From contig NZ_JABMCJ010000088.1 in the NCBI RefSeq assembly GCF_013359755.1, positions 1 to 64,000 of the forward strand: DNA of 64,000 nt, read 5' to 3'. The notes below the pieces were generated by a model, which did no database searches, was not told the origin of the DNA, and was given only the letters and a program-made list of their open reading frames with translations. Origin of the DNA: Tardiphaga robiniae (GTDB lineage: Bacteria > Pseudomonadota > Alphaproteobacteria > Rhizobiales > Xanthobacteraceae). Positions within the stretch are counted from its first letter, which is position 1. Each line of letters begins with the position of its first letter. Made by a program: the position numbers and the translations under genes. Of this stretch, positions 34,841-44,663 are shown one piece after another.

Positions 34841-35308
34841 CTATCGCGCTGTGATGTGGCTGCGAAATGCGAGTGGCGACGCGATCATCTTGATGACCTC
34901 TTCATCATCACCCATGTTCTCAATGGCGATGTCACCATAATTCAAGATGCGTCCCAGAATGCTCTGATTGACGCTGACGCTCGCAACCTTGTCGATACTG
35001 ATCTCGAAAGTCTTGCGCGTAATGAAACCTTCCTTGTGCACGACCCGCAGCGTGGTGACATCCGTCTCGGTCGTCCAGCGCTGGAACCAGCCCTTCATCG
35101 ACCAGTACAGCGCCGCGAAGGCCACTACGGCCGAGGATGCCAGGCAGAGCAGAACAAGGGTTTCGTTGATCGCGTAACGCGTCAGGACCAGCAAAGCCGC
35201 GGAGACAATCCAGGCTGCGATGGCCGGGGCATAGACCACCCAGTGCAAGTTGCTGGAATACAGCACCTTCTCGCCCGGCTGCAGGATATCGTCGATATAG
35301 CGCCCCAT
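34841..35308 (-). CDS. PH-domain (DUF304-type) membrane protein
   Basis: A 155-residue protein with two membrane segments (about residues 24-65: VVYAPAIAAWIVSAALLVL and TLVLLCLASSAVVAFAALYW) and a C-terminal bacterial PH domain (TTLRVVHKEGFITRKTFEISIDKVASVSV). The function of this family is not established. It is 15 bases upstream of ubiG, with which it is probably co-transcribed, and divergent from lysC. Confidence 0.82.
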   Translation of the reverse strand: MGRYIDDILQPGEKVLYSSNLHWVVYAPAIAAWIVSAALLVLTRYAINETLVLLCLASSAVVAFAALYWSMKGWFQRWTTETDVTTLRVVHKEGFITRKTFEISIDKVASVSVNQSILGRILNYGDIAIENMGDDEEVIKMIASPLAFRSHITAR

Positions 35309-35463
35309 AAACCGTCCAAAATGCCCTGTCTCGGTGCGTTCTAAGGGAACAGGAACCCGGGTTGCTTGCCCCCACCCTCGCCGCTATGTATACGCGCGTT
35401 TTCGCCCGCGTGCGTAGTGCGCGGTATCTTTACCCACTGTCGTCAGGGAATGCACCACTCGTC

Positions 35464-36717
35464 ATGGGCCGGCTCGTAATGAAATTCGGCGGTACGTCCG
35501 TCGCCAACATCGACCGCATCCGCAACGTCGCGCAGCACGTCAAACGCGAGGTCGATGCCGGTCATGAGGTCGCGGTCGTGGTGTCGGCGATGTCGGGCAA
35601 AACCAACGAACTGGTGGCCTGGTGCACCGAAGTGTCGCCGATGCATGACGCCCGGGAATACGACGCCATCGTCGCGTCCGGTGAGCTCGTGACCGCCGGC
35701 CTGCTGGCGATCGCGCTGCAGACCATCGGCATCCAGGCGCGCTCCTGGCAGGGCTGGCAGATCCCGATCAAGACGTCGGACGCTCATGCCTCGGCCCGAA
35801 TCGACGAGATCGACGGTGACAAGCTCATCAAGCGCTTCAAGGAGCGCAAGGAAGTGGCCGTCATCGCCGGATTCCAGGGCATCCATGCCGAGACCGGCCG
35901 CGTCACCACGCTCGGCCGCGGTGGGTCCGATACCTCGGCAGTGGCAATTGCCGCCGCCGTCAAGGCCGACCGCTGCGACATCTATACCGACGTGGACGGC
36001 GTCTACACCACCGATCCGCGCGTCGTGCCAAAGGCACAACGCATGAACAAGGTGGCGTTTGAGGAAATGCTGGAACTGGCGTCGCAGGGCGCCAAGGTCC
36101 TGCAGGTCCGCTCCGTGGAACTCGGCATGACCCACAATATGCCGATTTTCGTGCGCTCAAGTTTCGACAAACCCGAAGACATCGACCCGCACGGCACCCC
36201 GCCGGGCACGCTGATCTGCAGCGAGGAGGAAATCATGGAAAGCCACGTCGTTACCGGAATCGCCTTTTCCAAGGACGAGGCCCAGATTTCCGTCCGCCAG
36301 ATCGAGGACAAGCCGGGCGTCGCCGCCTCGATCTTCGTGCCGCTGGCCGAAGCCAACATCAATGTGGACATGATCGTCCAGAACGTCTCCGAAGACGGCA
36401 AGACCACGGACCTGACCTTTACCGTTCCGGCCACCGACTATGCCCGTGCCAAAGAGACTATCACGGCGGCCAAGGCCAAAATCGGCTATGCCCGCATCGA
36501 CAGCGCGACCGATGTCGCCAAGGTCTCGGTGATCGGATCTGGCATGCGCAGCCATGCCGGCGTCGCCGCGCAAGCCTTTGCCGCCCTTTCCGAGCGCCAG
36601 ATCAATATCCGGGCAATCACCACGTCCGAGATCAAGTTCTCGGTCCTGATCGATACAGCCTATACGGAACTGGCGGTTCGCACCCTGCACACGCTGTATG
36701 GTCTCGACAAAGCGTAG
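35464..36717 (+). CDS. lysC: Aspartate kinase
   Basis: A 417-residue aspartokinase, the first enzyme for Lys, Thr and Met synthesis. The N-terminal KFGGTSVANIDRI (from Lys7) is the kinase signature, followed by the TLGRGGSDTSAVAIAAA ATP-site. The C-terminal ~150 residues hold tandem ACT domains (DKPGVAASIFVPLAEANINVDMIVQ and GSGMRSHAGVAAQAFAALSERQINI) for feedback control. The start MGRLVMKF is the standard one; the longer in-frame extension is not conserved in style. Confidence 0.96.
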   Translation: MGRLVMKFGGTSVANIDRIRNVAQHVKREVDAGHEVAVVVSAMSGKTNELVAWCTEVSPMHDAREYDAIVASGELVTAGLLAIALQTIGIQARSWQGWQIPIKTSDAHASARIDEIDGDKLIKRFKERKEVAVIAGFQGIHAETGRVTTLGRGGSDTSAVAIAAAVKADRCDIYTDVDGVYTTDPRVVPKAQRMNKVAFEEMLELASQGAKVLQVRSVELGMTHNMPIFVRSSFDKPEDIDPHGTPPGTLICSEEEIMESHVVTGIAFSKDEAQISVRQIEDKPGVAASIFVPLAEANINVDMIVQNVSEDGKTTDLTFTVPATDYARAKETITAAKAKIGYARIDSATDVAKVSVIGSGMRSHAGVAAQAFAALSERQINIRAITTSEIKFSVLIDTAYTELAVRTLHTLYGLDKA

Positions 36718-36778
36718 AAAATTTTTCCTGAAACATCCGTTATTTTGATGTGAACGGTGTGTTTCTTGTCTGGCAGGT

Positions 36779-36795
36779 GTTTTGCTTGGCAAAAC
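36779..36795. promoter_or_regulatory. Perfect inverted repeat between lysC and ptsP
   Basis: GTTTTGC-TTG-GCAAAAC is a 7-bp perfect inverted repeat in the 266-base gap. There is no T tract after it, so it is more likely an operator for the ptsP promoter than a terminator of lysC. No protein can be assigned. Confidence 0.4.
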
Positions 36796-36983
36796 AAGCC
36801 TCAATTCGCTATACGGCCTGCATGGGCAGCCGTTGCGGCTGAGGGCGCCGTTTCGGACAATCTGATACGGTTCTGTCACTGCGCCTCTTGTTGCGCGGCG
36901 GTGCAAATTCTATTGTTTTCTGAGGCTTAGCGTCGGCGCACGGCTTTTGTCAGGTGTCGGCCTCGTGGGGAGGATGTCGGCAC

Positions 36984-39251
36984 ATGCGGAGCGCGTCGGG
37001 TGGCCCCCGAGTCTTGCTGAGACGGCTCCGCGAAGTGATGGCGGAGCAGGTCAGCGCTCAGGAACGCCTCGACAAGATCGTGGTGCTGATCGCCGCCAAT
37101 ATGGTGGCGGAAGTTTGCTCGACATACGTGCTGCGCGTCGACAATACACTCGAGCTCTACGCCACCGAAGGCCTCAACCGCGACGCCGTCCACCAGACCG
37201 TGCTGAGCTCCCATGAGGGCCTGGTCGGCCTGGTCGCCTCCGAAGCCACACCGCTGAATCTCAACGACGCCCAGAGCCACCCGGCGTTCTCGTTCCGCCC
37301 GGAGACCGGCGAAGAAATCTATCACTCGTTCCTCGGCGTGCCGATCCTGCGCGCCGGCAATACGCTCGGCGTGCTGGTAGTGCAGAACCGCGCCAAGCGC
37401 ACTTATGTCGAGGAGGAAGTCGAGGCGCTGCAGACAACGGCGATGGTGCTCGCCGAGATGATCGCCTCCGGCGAGCTATCGGCGCTGGCGCAGCCGGGCG
37501 CCGAGCCCGCTGCGCGGCATTCCCTGCACAAGACCGGTGCCATCCTCTCCGATGGCATTGCGCTCGGACATGTAGTGCTGCACGAGCCGCGCGTCGTCAT
37601 CACCAATTACATCGCCGAAGACCTGCCGAAGGAAATCAAACGGCTGGACACCGCGCTGACCAAGCTGCGGTCGGACCTCGACCGCATGCTGGAACGCGGC
37701 GACGTCGCCGACGGCGGCGAGCATCGCGATGTCCTCGAAGCCTATCGCATGTTCGCCAATGACCACGGCTGGTCGCACAAGCTGCACGAAGCCGTCGCCA
37801 CCGGCCTCACCGCCGAAGCCGCCGTCGAACGCGTGCAGTCGGATACCCGTGCGCGCATGCTGCGTTCCACCGATCCCTATCTGCGCGACCGCCTGCACGA
37901 TCTTGAAGATCTCGGCCACCGCCTGATGCGGCAGCTGGTCGGCCAGGATCACGCGCCGTCGCGCGAACAGATGCCGGACAATGCGATCCTGATCGCACGC
38001 GCGATGGGCCCGGCCGCCCTCCTCGACTACGATCGCAAGAAGCTGCGTGGCCTGGTGCTGGAGGAAGGCACGGCTAATTCGCATGTCTCGATCGTGGCGC
38101 GCGCGCTCGGCATTCCCGCGATCGGCGAAGTCGCAAATGCGCCGGGCATTGCTGATCCAGGCGACGCCGTCATCGTCGATGGCACCTCGGGCTCGATCTA
38201 TATTCGGCCCTCCGCCGAGATCGAATCCGCTTATGCCGAACGCGTGCGTTTCCGCGCGCGGAGACAGGCGCAGTATTCAGCGTTGCGCGACCTTCCCTGC
38301 GTAACCAAGGACGGCCAGAAGGTTGACCTGCTGATCAATGCCGGCCTGATCATCGACCTGCCGCATATCGACGATACCGGCTCCGCCGGCATCGGCCTGT
38401 TCCGCACCGAACTGCAATTCATGGTCGGGGAAAGCCTGCCCCGCTCCAGCGATCAGCTGGCGCTGTATCGTGCGGTGCTCGATGCTGCCGGCCCCAAGCC
38501 GGTGACGTTCCGCACCCTCGATATCGGCGGCGACAAGGCGCTCCCCTACATGGAGACCATCGTCGAGGAGAACCCGGCGCTGGGCTGGCGCGCGATCCGT
38601 CTTGGCCTCGATCGGCCGGGCCTGCTGCGCGGCCAGATCCGCGCATTGCTGCGCGCCGGCGGCGGGCGGGCGCTGCGCATCATGTTCCCGATGATTTCGG
38701 AAGTGGCCGAATTCGATCAGGCCAAGGCGATCATCGAACGCGAGCTGACTTATTTGCGCCAGCATGGTCATGCGCTGCCCGAGCGAATCGATGTTGGCAC
38801 CATGATCGAGGTGCCTGCGCTGGTCTATCAGCTCGACGAACTCCTGAAGAAGGTCGACTTCGTCTCGGTCGGCTCCAACGACCTGTTCCAGTTCCTGTTC
38901 GCTGTCGACCGCGGCAATGCCAAGGTGTCGGAACGCTTCGATACGCTGTCGGCGCCGATTCTGCGCGTACTGCGTGAGATCGTGCAAAAGGGCGACGCCG
39001 CCAAACGTCACGTCTCGCTGTGCGGCGAGATGGCCTCGCAGCCGATCGGCGCGCTGGCGCTGATTGGCATGGGCTATCGCTCGCTGTCGCTGTCGGCCAC
39101 CGCACACGGTCCCGTAAAGGCAATGATTCTCGACCTCGATGCCAAAAAGGCCGAGGCGCTGATGACACAACTGCTCGACGCTCCCTCGGGCAGCGTTTCG
39201 ATCCGGCAGAAGCTCACCGAATTCGCTGAGGCCGAGGGACTGTCGTTGTAG
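36984..39251 (+). CDS. ptsP: Phosphoenolpyruvate-protein phosphotransferase PtsP (EI-Ntr)
   Basis: A 755-residue EI-Ntr. Residues about 1-165 are a GAF domain ([31 protein letters not shown]), then the enzyme I domain with phospho-acceptor His367 ([15 protein letters not shown]), and the TIM-barrel PEP-binding part ([42 protein letters not shown] with the catalytic Cys). It starts the nitrogen-related phosphotransfer chain to NPr and EIIA-Ntr. The start at 36984 follows GGGGAGGA by about 12 bases. Confidence 0.95.
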   Translation: MRSASGGPRVLLRRLREVMAEQVSAQERLDKIVVLIAANMVAEVCSTYVLRVDNTLELYATEGLNRDAVHQTVLSSHEGLVGLVASEATPLNLNDAQSHPAFSFRPETGEEIYHSFLGVPILRAGNTLGVLVVQNRAKRTYVEEEVEALQTTAMVLAEMIASGELSALAQPGAEPAARHSLHKTGAILSDGIALGHVVLHEPRVVITNYIAEDLPKEIKRLDTALTKLRSDLDRMLERGDVADGGEHRDVLEAYRMFANDHGWSHKLHEAVATGLTAEAAVERVQSDTRARMLRSTDPYLRDRLHDLEDLGHRLMRQLVGQDHAPSREQMPDNAILIARAMGPAALLDYDRKKLRGLVLEEGTANSHVSIVARALGIPAIGEVANAPGIADPGDAVIVDGTSGSIYIRPSAEIESAYAERVRFRARRQAQYSALRDLPCVTKDGQKVDLLINAGLIIDLPHIDDTGSAGIGLFRTELQFMVGESLPRSSDQLALYRAVLDAAGPKPVTFRTLDIGGDKALPYMETIVEENPALGWRAIRLGLDRPGLLRGQIRALLRAGGGRALRIMFPMISEVAEFDQAKAIIERELTYLRQHGHALPERIDVGTMIEVPALVYQLDELLKKVDFVSVGSNDLFQFLFAVDRGNAKVSERFDTLSAPILRVLREIVQKGDAAKRHVSLCGEMASQPIGALALIGMGYRSLSLSATAHGPVKAMILDLDAKKAEALMTQLLDAPSGSVSIRQKLTEFAEAEGLSL

Positions 39252-39306
39252 CGAGGCTCTGCCCGTACGACGCGCTTCCCCTTTCCGCGATCTCCGAGAT
39301 TCCACG

Positions 39307-40392
39307 ATGTCCCTGCTGCCCGAAACCAAACTCGACGTACTCCTCGCACATCACGCCTCGCTCGAGGCACAACTGATGGGTCAGGTCAGCGCCGAGAATT
39401 ATGTGAAGATGACGCGCGAGCTGTCCGAGCTCAATCCGCTGATCGACGCGGTGAAGACCTATCGCGGTGCGCTTGCAGAGATCAAAGACATCGATGCGAT
39501 GATCGCCGATACTTCGACCGATGCGGAGATGCGCGAGATGGCGCAGGCCGAGCGCCCGGCGCTGGAAGAACGCATCGAGGCGCTGGCGCAGGAAATCCGC
39601 GTGGCGCTGTTGCCGAAGGATGCGATGGACGAGCGCAACGTGGTGCTGGAAATCCGTGCCGGCACCGGCGGCGACGAGGCTTCACTCTTCGCCGGCGACC
39701 TGTACCGGATGTATGAGCGTTTTGCGGCACTGGCCGGCTGGAAGGTCGAGGTGATTTCGGCGTCCGAAGGCACCATGGGTGGCTACAAGGAAATCATCGC
39801 CGAGGTGAAGGGCCGCGGTGCTTTCGCCAAGTTGAAATTCGAATCCGGTGTACACCGCGTACAGCGCGTGCCCGATACGGAAACTCAGGGGCGCATTCAC
39901 ACGTCGGCGGCAACGGTCGCTGTCATGCCCGAAGTCGAAGAAGTGGATATCGACATCAAGCAGGACGACCTGCGCATCGACACGATGCGCGCCCAGGGCG
40001 CCGGCGGCCAGCACGTCAACAAGACCGAATCAGCGATCCGCATCACGCATATCCCGACCGGCATCGTGGTGATGATGCAGGACAGCCGCTCGCAACATAA
40101 GAACCGCGCTTCGGCGATGAACATCCTGCGCTCGCGCATCTATGACGCCGAGCAGCAGCGTATCGATTCCGCCCGCTCGGCCGAGCGCAAGGAGAAGGTC
40201 GGCTCCGGTGACCGCTCGGAGCGCATCCGCACCTATAATTTCCCGCAGGGCCGCGTCACCGACCACCGCATCAATCTCACGCTCTACAAGCTGCCGCAGG
40301 TGATTGCCGGCGAAGCGTTGGGCGAACTGGTCGATGCGCTGACGACAGAGCATCAGGCTGCACAACTCGCTGCCCAGGGCGACGCGGCGTGA
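39307..40392 (+). CDS. prfA: Peptide chain release factor 1
   Basis: A 361-residue class I release factor. The GGQ loop is at Gly233-Gly234-Gln235 ([17 protein letters not shown]), which catalyses peptide release. The C-terminal signature [24 protein letters not shown] is present. It decodes UAA and UAG. The stop overlaps the GTG start of prmC, whose product methylates the GGQ glutamine, so the pair is coupled. Confidence 0.97.
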   Translation: MSLLPETKLDVLLAHHASLEAQLMGQVSAENYVKMTRELSELNPLIDAVKTYRGALAEIKDIDAMIADTSTDAEMREMAQAERPALEERIEALAQEIRVALLPKDAMDERNVVLEIRAGTGGDEASLFAGDLYRMYERFAALAGWKVEVISASEGTMGGYKEIIAEVKGRGAFAKLKFESGVHRVQRVPDTETQGRIHTSAATVAVMPEVEEVDIDIKQDDLRIDTMRAQGAGGQHVNKTESAIRITHIPTGIVVMMQDSRSQHKNRASAMNILRSRIYDAEQQRIDSARSAERKEKVGSGDRSERIRTYNFPQGRVTDHRINLTLYKLPQVIAGEALGELVDALTTEHQAAQLAAQGDAA

Positions 40393-41279
40393 GCGCCGGC
40401 GACATGTTCGCCGGACAGAGCGTCGAGAACGCACGACGCTCATTGACCAATCTGCTCCGCACCCACAGCATCGATTCCGCTGAACTCGACGCACGCTTGC
40501 TGACAGGCGACGCGCTCGGACTCGATCTGACCGGGTTGATCTCGGCTGCGAATCGCATTTTGACGTCTAATGAAGCGGCCCAACTTGCCCGCTTCGCACA
40601 GCGCCGCATCGATGGCGAACCCGTGGCCCGTGTCCTAGGCATGAAAGAATTCTGGGGTCTGCCGCTGCAGCTATCGCCCGACACGCTGGTGCCCCGTCCC
40701 GATACCGAAACCCTCGTCGAGGCGGCGCTCGAACTTCTCGATGCGACAGGTCCGCGTGACCGTCCGCTTGTGATCGCCGATCTCGGCACAGGCTCCGGCG
40801 CAATCCTGCTGGCGCTGCTTTCGGAGTTAACCAACGCCACCGGCATTGCGACCGATATCAATCTCGACGCCCTGCGAACGGCTCGCTCCAACGCTGCGCA
40901 ACTTGGCTTGATCGAGCGCGCCCATTTCGCTGTCTGCGACTATGCCTCAGCCCTGGCCGGCGGCTTCGACCTGATCGTCTCCAATCCGCCCTATATTCCC
41001 TCGGCCGACATTGCCGACCTCGACATCGAGGTGCGCGACCACGACCCGCTCCGCGCCTTGGATGGTGGAAAAGACGGACTAAATGCCTATCGAACCATCG
41101 CCCCCGAAGCCGCCCGGTTGCTGGTGCCCGGCGGCCTCCTGGTGGTCGAGGTGGGCCACGACCAAAGCGACGATGTCGCCGGTCTGATGACGGTGTCCGG
41201 GTTAACCCTGCCGGGGCCGGCCAAAGCCGATCTGGGTGGCATTCGCAGGGCGGTATCGGGACAAAAAAAGCCCCGATAA
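40389..41279 (+). CDS. prmC: Release factor glutamine methyltransferase PrmC
   Basis: A 296-residue N5-glutamine methyltransferase. The SAM motif [14 protein letters not shown] and the substrate motif SNPPYIP (Asn199-Pro-Pro-Tyr202) are present. The N-terminal helical domain is of the usual length. The GTG at 40389 overlaps the prfA stop (GTGA); an ATG at 40404 is a less likely start. It modifies the GGQ motif of release factors. Confidence 0.95.
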   Translation: MSAGDMFAGQSVENARRSLTNLLRTHSIDSAELDARLLTGDALGLDLTGLISAANRILTSNEAAQLARFAQRRIDGEPVARVLGMKEFWGLPLQLSPDTLVPRPDTETLVEAALELLDATGPRDRPLVIADLGTGSGAILLALLSELTNATGIATDINLDALRTARSNAAQLGLIERAHFAVCDYASALAGGFDLIVSNPPYIPSADIADLDIEVRDHDPLRALDGGKDGLNAYRTIAPEAARLLVPGGLLVVEVGHDQSDDVAGLMTVSGLTLPGPAKADLGGIRRAVSGQKKPR

Positions 41280-41757
41280 AGCCTTCTTGCGACAGAAAAA
41301 ACCACTTGGAATATCCCCGGGGAGCGACTACCTTCCTGTCACAACATCGGTTCAGGGTTGGCTCGCCCCGTAGATTTACGGCAGGAAGCCAGAATTCTCG
41401 CTAGAGAGCCCGTCCGGGTGAAAGGTTCCAACAGGCAGGTTTGGTTGAGCGCGATGGCTGAGAGAGCTGCGCTGCTCGCGACCGCAAAGCGAACGAAAGC
41501 CTGATATTGCGCTTTAAACTTCACGCACAGAAGCCTGACCTTGTTTCGGCAGGTGGGTGATTTGGTCCGGCTGGCATGGTCAGCGGGCGGTTGGGGAACG
41601 CGTCTTTGTTGAACGCGAATGACGGCAAGATCAATGCAGCAAAGGTCTGCACGACGATTCGGGCGCTTCACGCGTCCGCATCCCGCAATGTGCTGCGGCA
41701 ATCATCTCTTTGAAACATAGCTCTGTGACACTCTGGATCGATAACTGAAGGCGACAC
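41280..41757 (+). other. 478-base intergenic region; candidate long leader or small RNA
   Basis: No protein gene is supported. A TTGCGA (41287) followed after 17 bases by AATATC (41310) could be a promoter, which would give a leader of over 400 bases before the DUF4167 gene. Several short inverted segments are visible (for example CGCGT near 41600 with ACGCG near 41613). No known riboswitch was recognised. The stretch may carry a small RNA. Confidence 0.35.
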
Positions 41758-42543
41758 ATGCGAAACGGTCAGAACAACAACAACAAGCGGATGCGGAACA
41801 ACAACCGCAACAACAATAATAATAACAACAATAACAATCGGCGCGGCCAGAACCCGATGACCCGGGTCTTCGAATCGAATGGCCCCGACATCAAGATCCG
41901 CGGTACCGCCTCCCACGTCGCAGAGAAATACGTCCAGCTCGCCCGCGATGCACGCAGCTCCGGCGATCCCGTTGCTGCCGAGAACTACTATCAGCACGCC
42001 GAGCACTATTTCCGCCTGATCGCCGCCGCGCAGGAGCAGTTCCGGCAGAATCAGCCGCAACCGCGCACCGAAAACGAGATGCCGCCTGAGGACAACGATG
42101 ACGAGAGCGAGAGCTACTCGAACTTCGGTGCCGAGCCCGGTTTCGTGCCGGTACAACAGCAGCCCTTTGCGCAGCGCGAGCAGCCTCCGCAGCGTGAGGG
42201 TGGTCAGCCCTATCAGCAGCGCGGCGAACAGCCCTATCAGCCCCGCGAGAACAATAATCGCGAACACCGTCAGCAGAATCAGCCGCAGGGCCAGCCGCAA
42301 TATCAGCCGCAACCGCAGCCGATGATGCCGGTCGGCGATGGTGTCGATCGTCTGCCTTCTTTCATCACGGGTGGTGCGCAGCCTCAGCCGGGTGCTGCTC
42401 CAGGCGGCTTCGAACAGAATGCTGGTGGAGAGCGCTTCCCGCCGCGTCGTCGCCGCCGTCCGCACGGTCCTCGCCCCGACGTTGCCGCAGCTGGCGCGCC
42501 GGCAGAAGCACCAAGCGACGATTTCAATCCGGGCAACTCATAA
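41758..42543 (+). CDS. DUF4167 protein with poly-asparagine N-terminus
   Basis: A 261-residue protein. Residues 1-30 are mostly Asn broken by Arg and Lys, encoded by runs of AAC and AAT. Residues about 36-95 are the conserved DUF4167 domain (RVFESNGPDIKIRGTASHVAEKY, ENYYQHAEHYFRLIAAAQEQ). The rest is a disordered Gln/Pro-rich tail, with a basic PPRRRRRPHGPR stretch near the end. The family is typical of Rhizobiales and usually sits behind prmC. The charge pattern suggests RNA binding, but no function is established. Confidence 0.9.
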   Translation: MRNGQNNNNKRMRNNNRNNNNNNNNNNRRGQNPMTRVFESNGPDIKIRGTASHVAEKYVQLARDARSSGDPVAAENYYQHAEHYFRLIAAAQEQFRQNQPQPRTENEMPPEDNDDESESYSNFGAEPGFVPVQQQPFAQREQPPQREGGQPYQQRGEQPYQPRENNNREHRQQNQPQGQPQYQPQPQPMMPVGDGVDRLPSFITGGAQPQPGAAPGGFEQNAGGERFPPRRRRRPHGPRPDVAAAGAPAEAPSDDFNPGNS

Positions 42544-42587
42544 GCCCAGCCGTTCTCCGGCGAGAGAGCGCACATTACGAGGCTTAG

Positions 42588-42624
42588 ATTGGCCGTGGCT
42601 CAAAAAGCCGCGGCCAATTCTTTT
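42588..42624 (+). terminator. Strong intrinsic terminator behind DUF4167
   Basis: ATTGGCCGTGGCT pairs with AGCCGCGGCCAAT (13 bp with one G-U) around CAAAA and is followed by TCTTTT. It ends the plus-strand DUF4167 transcript 45 bases after its stop. The right part of the hairpin also encodes the last residues and stop codon of the convergent minus-strand gene. Confidence 0.8.
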
Positions 42625-43793
42625 GCGCCTGGCAGATTGCTGTTGCTGTCCATTCGCGCATTGGTAACTGCGAGTAGCTTGGCCACGGTATTGTGGCGGA
42701 TCGCCACCGGATTGCGCTCATACCCGCCACGCTGGAAGAAGTTCGCCGTCGGCACCTGTTCACGCATCGCCAGCGGCATGGTCACCATATCGAAGCCGTT
42801 GCCATCGCCAGTGAGATTCATCATCTCAAGCTCGGCTGCGCTGAGCGGGCGATCAAACCCGCGGGCGCGGGCAAAATTCACTGACGTCAGTAGTTTGTGG
42901 ACCTGCAATTGCGGGCCAATATCCATGTCCAGCACCAGCGCATGCATGGCCCAGCCCTGCGGCGTCGTGCCGAGCTTCTCAAGCGCGCTCCAGTTTTGCG
43001 GGACAGTGCGCACAGTCGCCTGCATGCGCTTGAAGACCGCAATCTTGTGATCCATCGCCTTGCGCTGCGAGCCCGAGAGCGTAGATGCCTTCTCCGTCAG
43101 CACCTTCAGAATCTGAGGCCCCTGTTCCGCAACGAGCGTCGTCGTATTGGCTGTGAGCAGCTGATTGTAGCCGATAGCGGTGGAGATCGCGCGCGACCCT
43201 GGACGTGACGGATTCAGGCCCGACTGCATGTCATGGCCGCCATTGCCACCGGTCTCGAAGGAATAGACGCGTACCGCAATGTCGCGTGTCAGCCCGGCCT
43301 GCAGGGCGGCACGAGCATAAGCGCGCTTGAACTCCATCTCATTGGCAGGCCGCTGCGGCACGAACTGAAATTGCTCCCTCGCCGCCGCGAGGAAATCCGC
43401 CACCACCGGAAGATCCTTGCGGACGCGCGGATCGCTATCCTCGGGCTCCGGATTCACCGGACGTTTTGGTCCTTCATAAAGCGGCGCCTGTTCCAGCACG
43501 TAGTCATTCAGCGTGATCTGCTGGCGGTCGCGGCGCTTGGCATTGCGGATTTTTCGCTTCTCAGAGATTGCATCCCAATAGGCACCGGCCTCCTGATCGA
43601 AGGCCGCGCGCGCTTCCTGATATTCCGCAAGCTTGTGTCGGTATTCTGCAACGGCCTGCGGCGAGGCGCCCTGCGCCATCGCATTGGCAACGCCTGCCGG
43701 TAATTGGGCGGAATCCAGCGCATAACCGACCGGCATGAACAAAAATACCGCGAGCGGGACAGTGGCAGTAAAGGTGCGAATCAAATGAGACAT
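42600..43793 (-). CDS. Secreted protein with lysozyme-like motifs, function unknown
   Basis: A 397-residue protein starting at 43793 with a signal peptide (LIRTFTATVPLAVFLFMPVG, cleavage near YALDS). A coiled, charged stretch (about residues 35-75) follows. The middle contains RVYSFETGGNGGHDMQSG and, about 18 residues on, AISTAIGYNQLL. A Glu followed by a GYxQL loop is the arrangement of lytic transglycosylases, so a cell-wall-cleaving or wall-binding role is possible. The family is not one I can name. It converges on DUF4167, and its last codons lie in that gene's terminator. Confidence 0.72.
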   Translation of the reverse strand: MSHLIRTFTATVPLAVFLFMPVGYALDSAQLPAGVANAMAQGASPQAVAEYRHKLAEYQEARAAFDQEAGAYWDAISEKRKIRNAKRRDRQQITLNDYVLEQAPLYEGPKRPVNPEPEDSDPRVRKDLPVVADFLAAAREQFQFVPQRPANEMEFKRAYARAALQAGLTRDIAVRVYSFETGGNGGHDMQSGLNPSRPGSRAISTAIGYNQLLTANTTTLVAEQGPQILKVLTEKASTLSGSQRKAMDHKIAVFKRMQATVRTVPQNWSALEKLGTTPQGWAMHALVLDMDIGPQLQVHKLLTSVNFARARGFDRPLSAAELEMMNLTGDGNGFDMVTMPLAMREQVPTANFFQRGGYERNPVAIRHNTVAKLLAVTNARMDSNSNLPGAKELAAAF

Positions 43794-43978
43794 GGGACCT
43801 GTCGAGATGTCAGCCGGCATAGCCGGCCATGCAGAGGAATGAGGCGGGACGCCGCCCCGCGCCCGTCCCAGGCGGGTCAAGCATACCCCGCTTAAAATGA
43901 CGTTGGATGAGTTTGGTGAACAATGTCTTTCCAAGGCCGGACGCTGCCTGCGCTGACACGTCGCGCCGGGGAGCAGAA

Positions 43979-44608
43979 TCACTTCCAGGCGAAGACCGGC
44001 TGCTCCAGCTCAGCCACACGGGTGATGCGACCCGCAAGAACTTCGCTGAACTGATAGATCAGCGCGGCGGTCGGCGCGTGAATAAAGTGGCCGAAATGGC
44101 TGTAGCGGATCAGGCGCCGGTCGCTCTCGGGAATGGCAACGAAATCGAACGCCTGCGGCCGCGCGATCTGCGACAGCGCAATGCGATGAACCGAGGCGAC
44201 CTCATCGGGGTTCGGCATCAATTGAACGCTGTCGTGCGCCCACATGACGACAGGCGTGATCAGATAGCCGGAGCGGGTCGGGTAATCGTCGAGGACACCG
44301 ACGACATCGTCCGGCGTAAGCTGCAGACCGAGCTCCTCATGCAACTCGCGGATTGCCGCCTGCACGGGCGTCTCGCCGGGATCGCAGCGACCGCCAGGAG
44401 GTGCCCATTGATTACTGTGAGCGCGCAGACCGGACGCGCGTAACGTCAGCAACAGCGAGGTCTCCAATTCGGTCGCCGCTTCAACCATCACCAGGGCCAC
44501 CGCCGCACGCTTCAGCCCCGAAGCGTACTGGCCCTCGTCGATCCGCGTGAATGCGGCTAGGCGATTCTCGATCATTGTTCGGGTGGCGGCATTGAACGGC
44601 AGGATCAT
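43979..44608 (-). CDS. Nudix hydrolase, CoA pyrophosphatase-like
   Basis: A 209-residue Nudix protein. The Nudix box GGRCDPGETPVQAAIRELHE and ELGL (about residues 72-95) is complete. The preceding LLLTLRASGLRAHSNQWAPPGGR resembles the CoA-pyrophosphatase (NUDT7/8-type) motif, in which LTxRS..LR.H.G..aFPGGR is usual. It probably cleaves CoA or acyl-CoA derivatives to phosphopantetheine and ADP. The start may be the ATG at 44575 instead of 44608. It reads in the same direction as the secreted gene that follows, 185 bases away. Confidence 0.82.
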   Translation of the reverse strand: MILPFNAATRTMIENRLAAFTRIDEGQYASGLKRAAVALVMVEAATELETSLLLTLRASGLRAHSNQWAPPGGRCDPGETPVQAAIRELHEELGLQLTPDDVVGVLDDYPTRSGYLITPVVMWAHDSVQLMPNPDEVASVHRIALSQIARPQAFDFVAIPESDRRLIRYSHFGHFIHAPTAALIYQFSEVLAGRITRVAELEQPVFAWK

Positions 44609-44663
44609 CCGCGATTGATAGCACAGTCACGGACGATCCAACAAAGCCGATAAATTCAGCGCA

